From an uncultured Clostridia bacterium (lineage in GTDB: Bacteria; Bacillota; Clostridia; TANB77; CAG-508), in assembly GCA_944388645.1 (NCBI GenBank), contig CALXJO010000060.1, positions 1 through 6,116 of the forward strand: DNA of 6,116 nucleotides. Reading direction: 5' to 3'. Numbering within the stretch: position 1 is the first letter of the stretch; the number at the start of each line of letters is the position of its first letter. Shown here one piece after another: positions 4,313 to 6,116 of this stretch. The notes under the pieces were generated by a model, which did not search any database, had not been told where the DNA came from, and saw only the letters and a list, made by a program, of their open reading frames with translations. Both the position numbers and the translations under genes were made by a program.

Positions 4313-6116
4313 TGAAAACTATAAATCAAAGCCTCGTAATGTTGGTCGTAATAGAGTTAATGAGAAACCAAAAGATTTAAAGTTAGCTGTAAAAAAGCTT
4401 ATTAAATATTTAAAGAAATTAATGCCTCTTATTATAATCGCACTAGTTCTTGCTATACTAAGCTCAGTATTTTCTATTATAGGTCCTAATAAACTAAGCG
4501 ATTTAACAGATGAAATTGCAAAAGGTATTATGACAGGTATAGATTTTGAAGCTATAACTTCTATTGCAGTATTTTTGCTTACAATATATCTTATCAGTGC
4601 TTTATTTAACTATATACAAGGTTTTATAATGGCTACTGTTGCAAACAATTTTGCCAAAAGTTTGCGTACACAGATATCTCAAAAAATTAATAAATTACCA
4701 TTAAGATATTTTGATACTCATAGTTTTGGTGATATTTTATCAAGAGTAACAAATGATGTTGATACTATTGGTATGACTCTTCATCAAAGTTTAGGAACTT
4801 TGGTAAGTGCAATAACATTATTTATAGGTTCTATTATAATGATGTTTTATACAAACTGGATTTTAGCAATAACAGGTATTGTGTCTTCCCTACTTGGATT
4901 TGTATTTATGTTTATAATACTTGCAAAATCTCAAAAGTACTTTAATGCAAGACAAGTGGAATTAGGAAATCTAAATGGTCACATTGAAGAAATTTATTCT
5001 AATCACAATGTTGTTAGAGTTTATAATGGTATGGATGAAGCATCAGAAAAATTTGATGATTTAAATAACAAAGTATTTGTATGTAATAAAAAGAGTCAAT
5101 TTTTATCAGGTTTAATGCAACCTATTATGAACTTTATAGGAAACTTTAGTTATGTTGCTGTTTGTATTGTTGGTGCTCTTTTAGTTATGAATGATGCAAT
5201 TTCTTTTGGTGTTATTGTTGCATTTATGGTATATGTAAGATTATTTACTAATCCCCTATCTCAAATAGCACAAGGTATGACAAACTTGCAAACAACAGCT
5301 GCTGCATCTGAAAGAGTTTTTGAATTTTTAGAAGAACCTGAAATGGAAGAAGAAACTAACATTACAAAACATTTAGATGCAAATAATGTTCAAGGAAATA
5401 TTGTATTTGATCATATTAAATTCTCTTATGATGGCAAAAAGACTATTATTAAAGACTTTAGTTGTGATGTACATAAGGGTGAAAAAATTGCAATTGTTGG
5501 TCCTACTGGTGCAGGTAAAACTACAATGGTAAATTTACTTATGAAATTTTACAATATTACAGATGGAGATATTAGAATTGATGGTGTGTCTACTAAAGAA
5601 CTTTCAAGAGAAAATGTTCATGATTTATTTATAATGGTTCTTCAAGATACTTGGTTATTTAATGGAACTATTAGAGATAATATTAAATATAACAAAGAAA
5701 ATGTTACAGATGAGCAAATTATGGAAGCTTGTAAAACAGTTGGAATTGATAAGTTTGTAAAATCACTTCCTGGTGGACTAAATTATGTTCTAGAAGATAA
5801 TGATAGTATTTCAGCAGGTCAAAAGCAGTTATTAACTATTGCTCGTGGTATGATTAAAAATGCTCCTTTCTTGATTTTAGATGAAGCAACATCTAGTGTT
5901 GATACTCGTACTGAAGAATTAGTTCAAAAAGCCATGGATAAATTAACAGAAGGAAGAACTTCATTTATAATTGCACACAGGTTATCTACAATTAGAAATG
6001 CAGATTTGATCTTAGTAATGAATGAAGGAAATATTATAGAACAAGGAAATCATGATGAATTAATGAAGAAAAATGGATTTTATGCAGAACTTTATAATTC
6101 ACAATTTAAAAAATAA
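4305..6116 (+). CDS. ABC exporter half-transporter, catalytic-site subunit of a heterodimer
   Basis: This 603-residue half-exporter pairs with the preceding gene. A basic, polar tail of about 36 residues precedes six membrane helices (about 39-60, 84-110, 163-182, 186-208, 275-295, 298-315) and an ATPase domain from about 363. Motifs: A-loop Tyr375, Walker A GPTGAGKTT (399-407), Q-loop Gln447, altered signature ISAGQ (502-506; canonical LSGGQ), Walker B LILDE with catalytic Glu527, D-loop SSVD (530-533), and switch His558 (AHR). It therefore carries the hydrolysing Walker A/B and histidine, while its non-canonical signature faces the degenerate site of the partner. Together the two give one active and one inactive ATP site, as in TM287/288, LmrCD or BmrCD. 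The gene is complete: its TAA is the last codon of the window. GGAGG (4291-4295), within the end of the upstream gene, lies 9 bases before ATG. Whether more operon genes follow cannot be seen. Subfamily membership is well supported; the transported compound is unknown. Confidence 0.92.
   Translation: MDNENYKSKPRNVGRNRVNEKPKDLKLAVKKLIKYLKKLMPLIIIALVLAILSSVFSIIGPNKLSDLTDEIAKGIMTGIDFEAITSIAVFLLTIYLISALFNYIQGFIMATVANNFAKSLRTQISQKINKLPLRYFDTHSFGDILSRVTNDVDTIGMTLHQSLGTLVSAITLFIGSIIMMFYTNWILAITGIVSSLLGFVFMFIILAKSQKYFNARQVELGNLNGHIEEIYSNHNVVRVYNGMDEASEKFDDLNNKVFVCNKKSQFLSGLMQPIMNFIGNFSYVAVCIVGALLVMNDAISFGVIVAFMVYVRLFTNPLSQIAQGMTNLQTTAAASERVFEFLEEPEMEEETNITKHLDANNVQGNIVFDHIKFSYDGKKTIIKDFSCDVHKGEKIAIVGPTGAGKTTMVNLLMKFYNITDGDIRIDGVSTKELSRENVHDLFIMVLQDTWLFNGTIRDNIKYNKENVTDEQIMEACKTVGIDKFVKSLPGGLNYVLEDNDSISAGQKQLLTIARGMIKNAPFLILDEATSSVDTRTEELVQKAMDKLTEGRTSFIIAHRLSTIRNADLILVMNEGNIIEQGNHDELMKKNGFYAELYNSQFKK

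Overview
The window looks like a chromosomal segment of a low-GC Firmicute, most likely a clostridial gut-type bacterium. The coding DNA is very AT-rich, ribosome binding sites are strong GGAGG types, the sigma-A-type promoter is close to consensus, and the protein families (HipA-like kinase, YugP-type zinc peptidase, MarR regulator, paired ABC half-exporters) are typical of that group. I did not identify a species.

Layout. (1) Positions 1-125, minus strand, hold the first 41 codons of a HipA/CtkA-like kinase-family protein that runs off the left edge. (2) Positions 126-465 are very AT-rich, with no convincing gene. (3) Positions 466-524 are a striking hairpin with a perfect 20-bp stem, placed just after the stop of the next gene. 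(4) Positions 540-1169, minus strand, encode an unrecognised lipoprotein whose base composition (about half G+C) is far above that of everything around it, so it is probably an import. (5) Positions 1170-1379 are a divergent control region. It has a promoter and palindrome for the lipoprotein gene, a near-consensus promoter plus MarR-type palindrome for the operon to the right, and a TTCACA-N5-TTCACA direct repeat between them. (6) Positions 1380-6116, plus strand, form a tight four-gene operon: a MarR-family regulator, a YugP-family membrane zinc metallopeptidase broken by a single-base frameshift, and two ABC half-transporters that overlap by 8 bases.

How the genes fit together. The two ABC proteins carry complementary degenerate motifs: the first lacks the Walker B glutamate and switch histidine, and the second has an altered signature motif. 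This is the pattern of a heterodimeric exporter with one active and one degenerate ATP site (TM287/288, LmrCD and BmrCD type). The MarR protein is probably the local, autoregulating repressor, relieved by a compound the exporter removes. The zinc peptidase sits between regulator and exporter and would act in the membrane. Its frameshift means that in this sequence the full enzyme is not made, unless the shift is a sequencing error or is bypassed.

I do not see a clearly new system. The most unusual points are the frameshifted peptidase inside an otherwise intact operon, and the GC-rich lipoprotein island with its long hairpin and operator-like palindrome.
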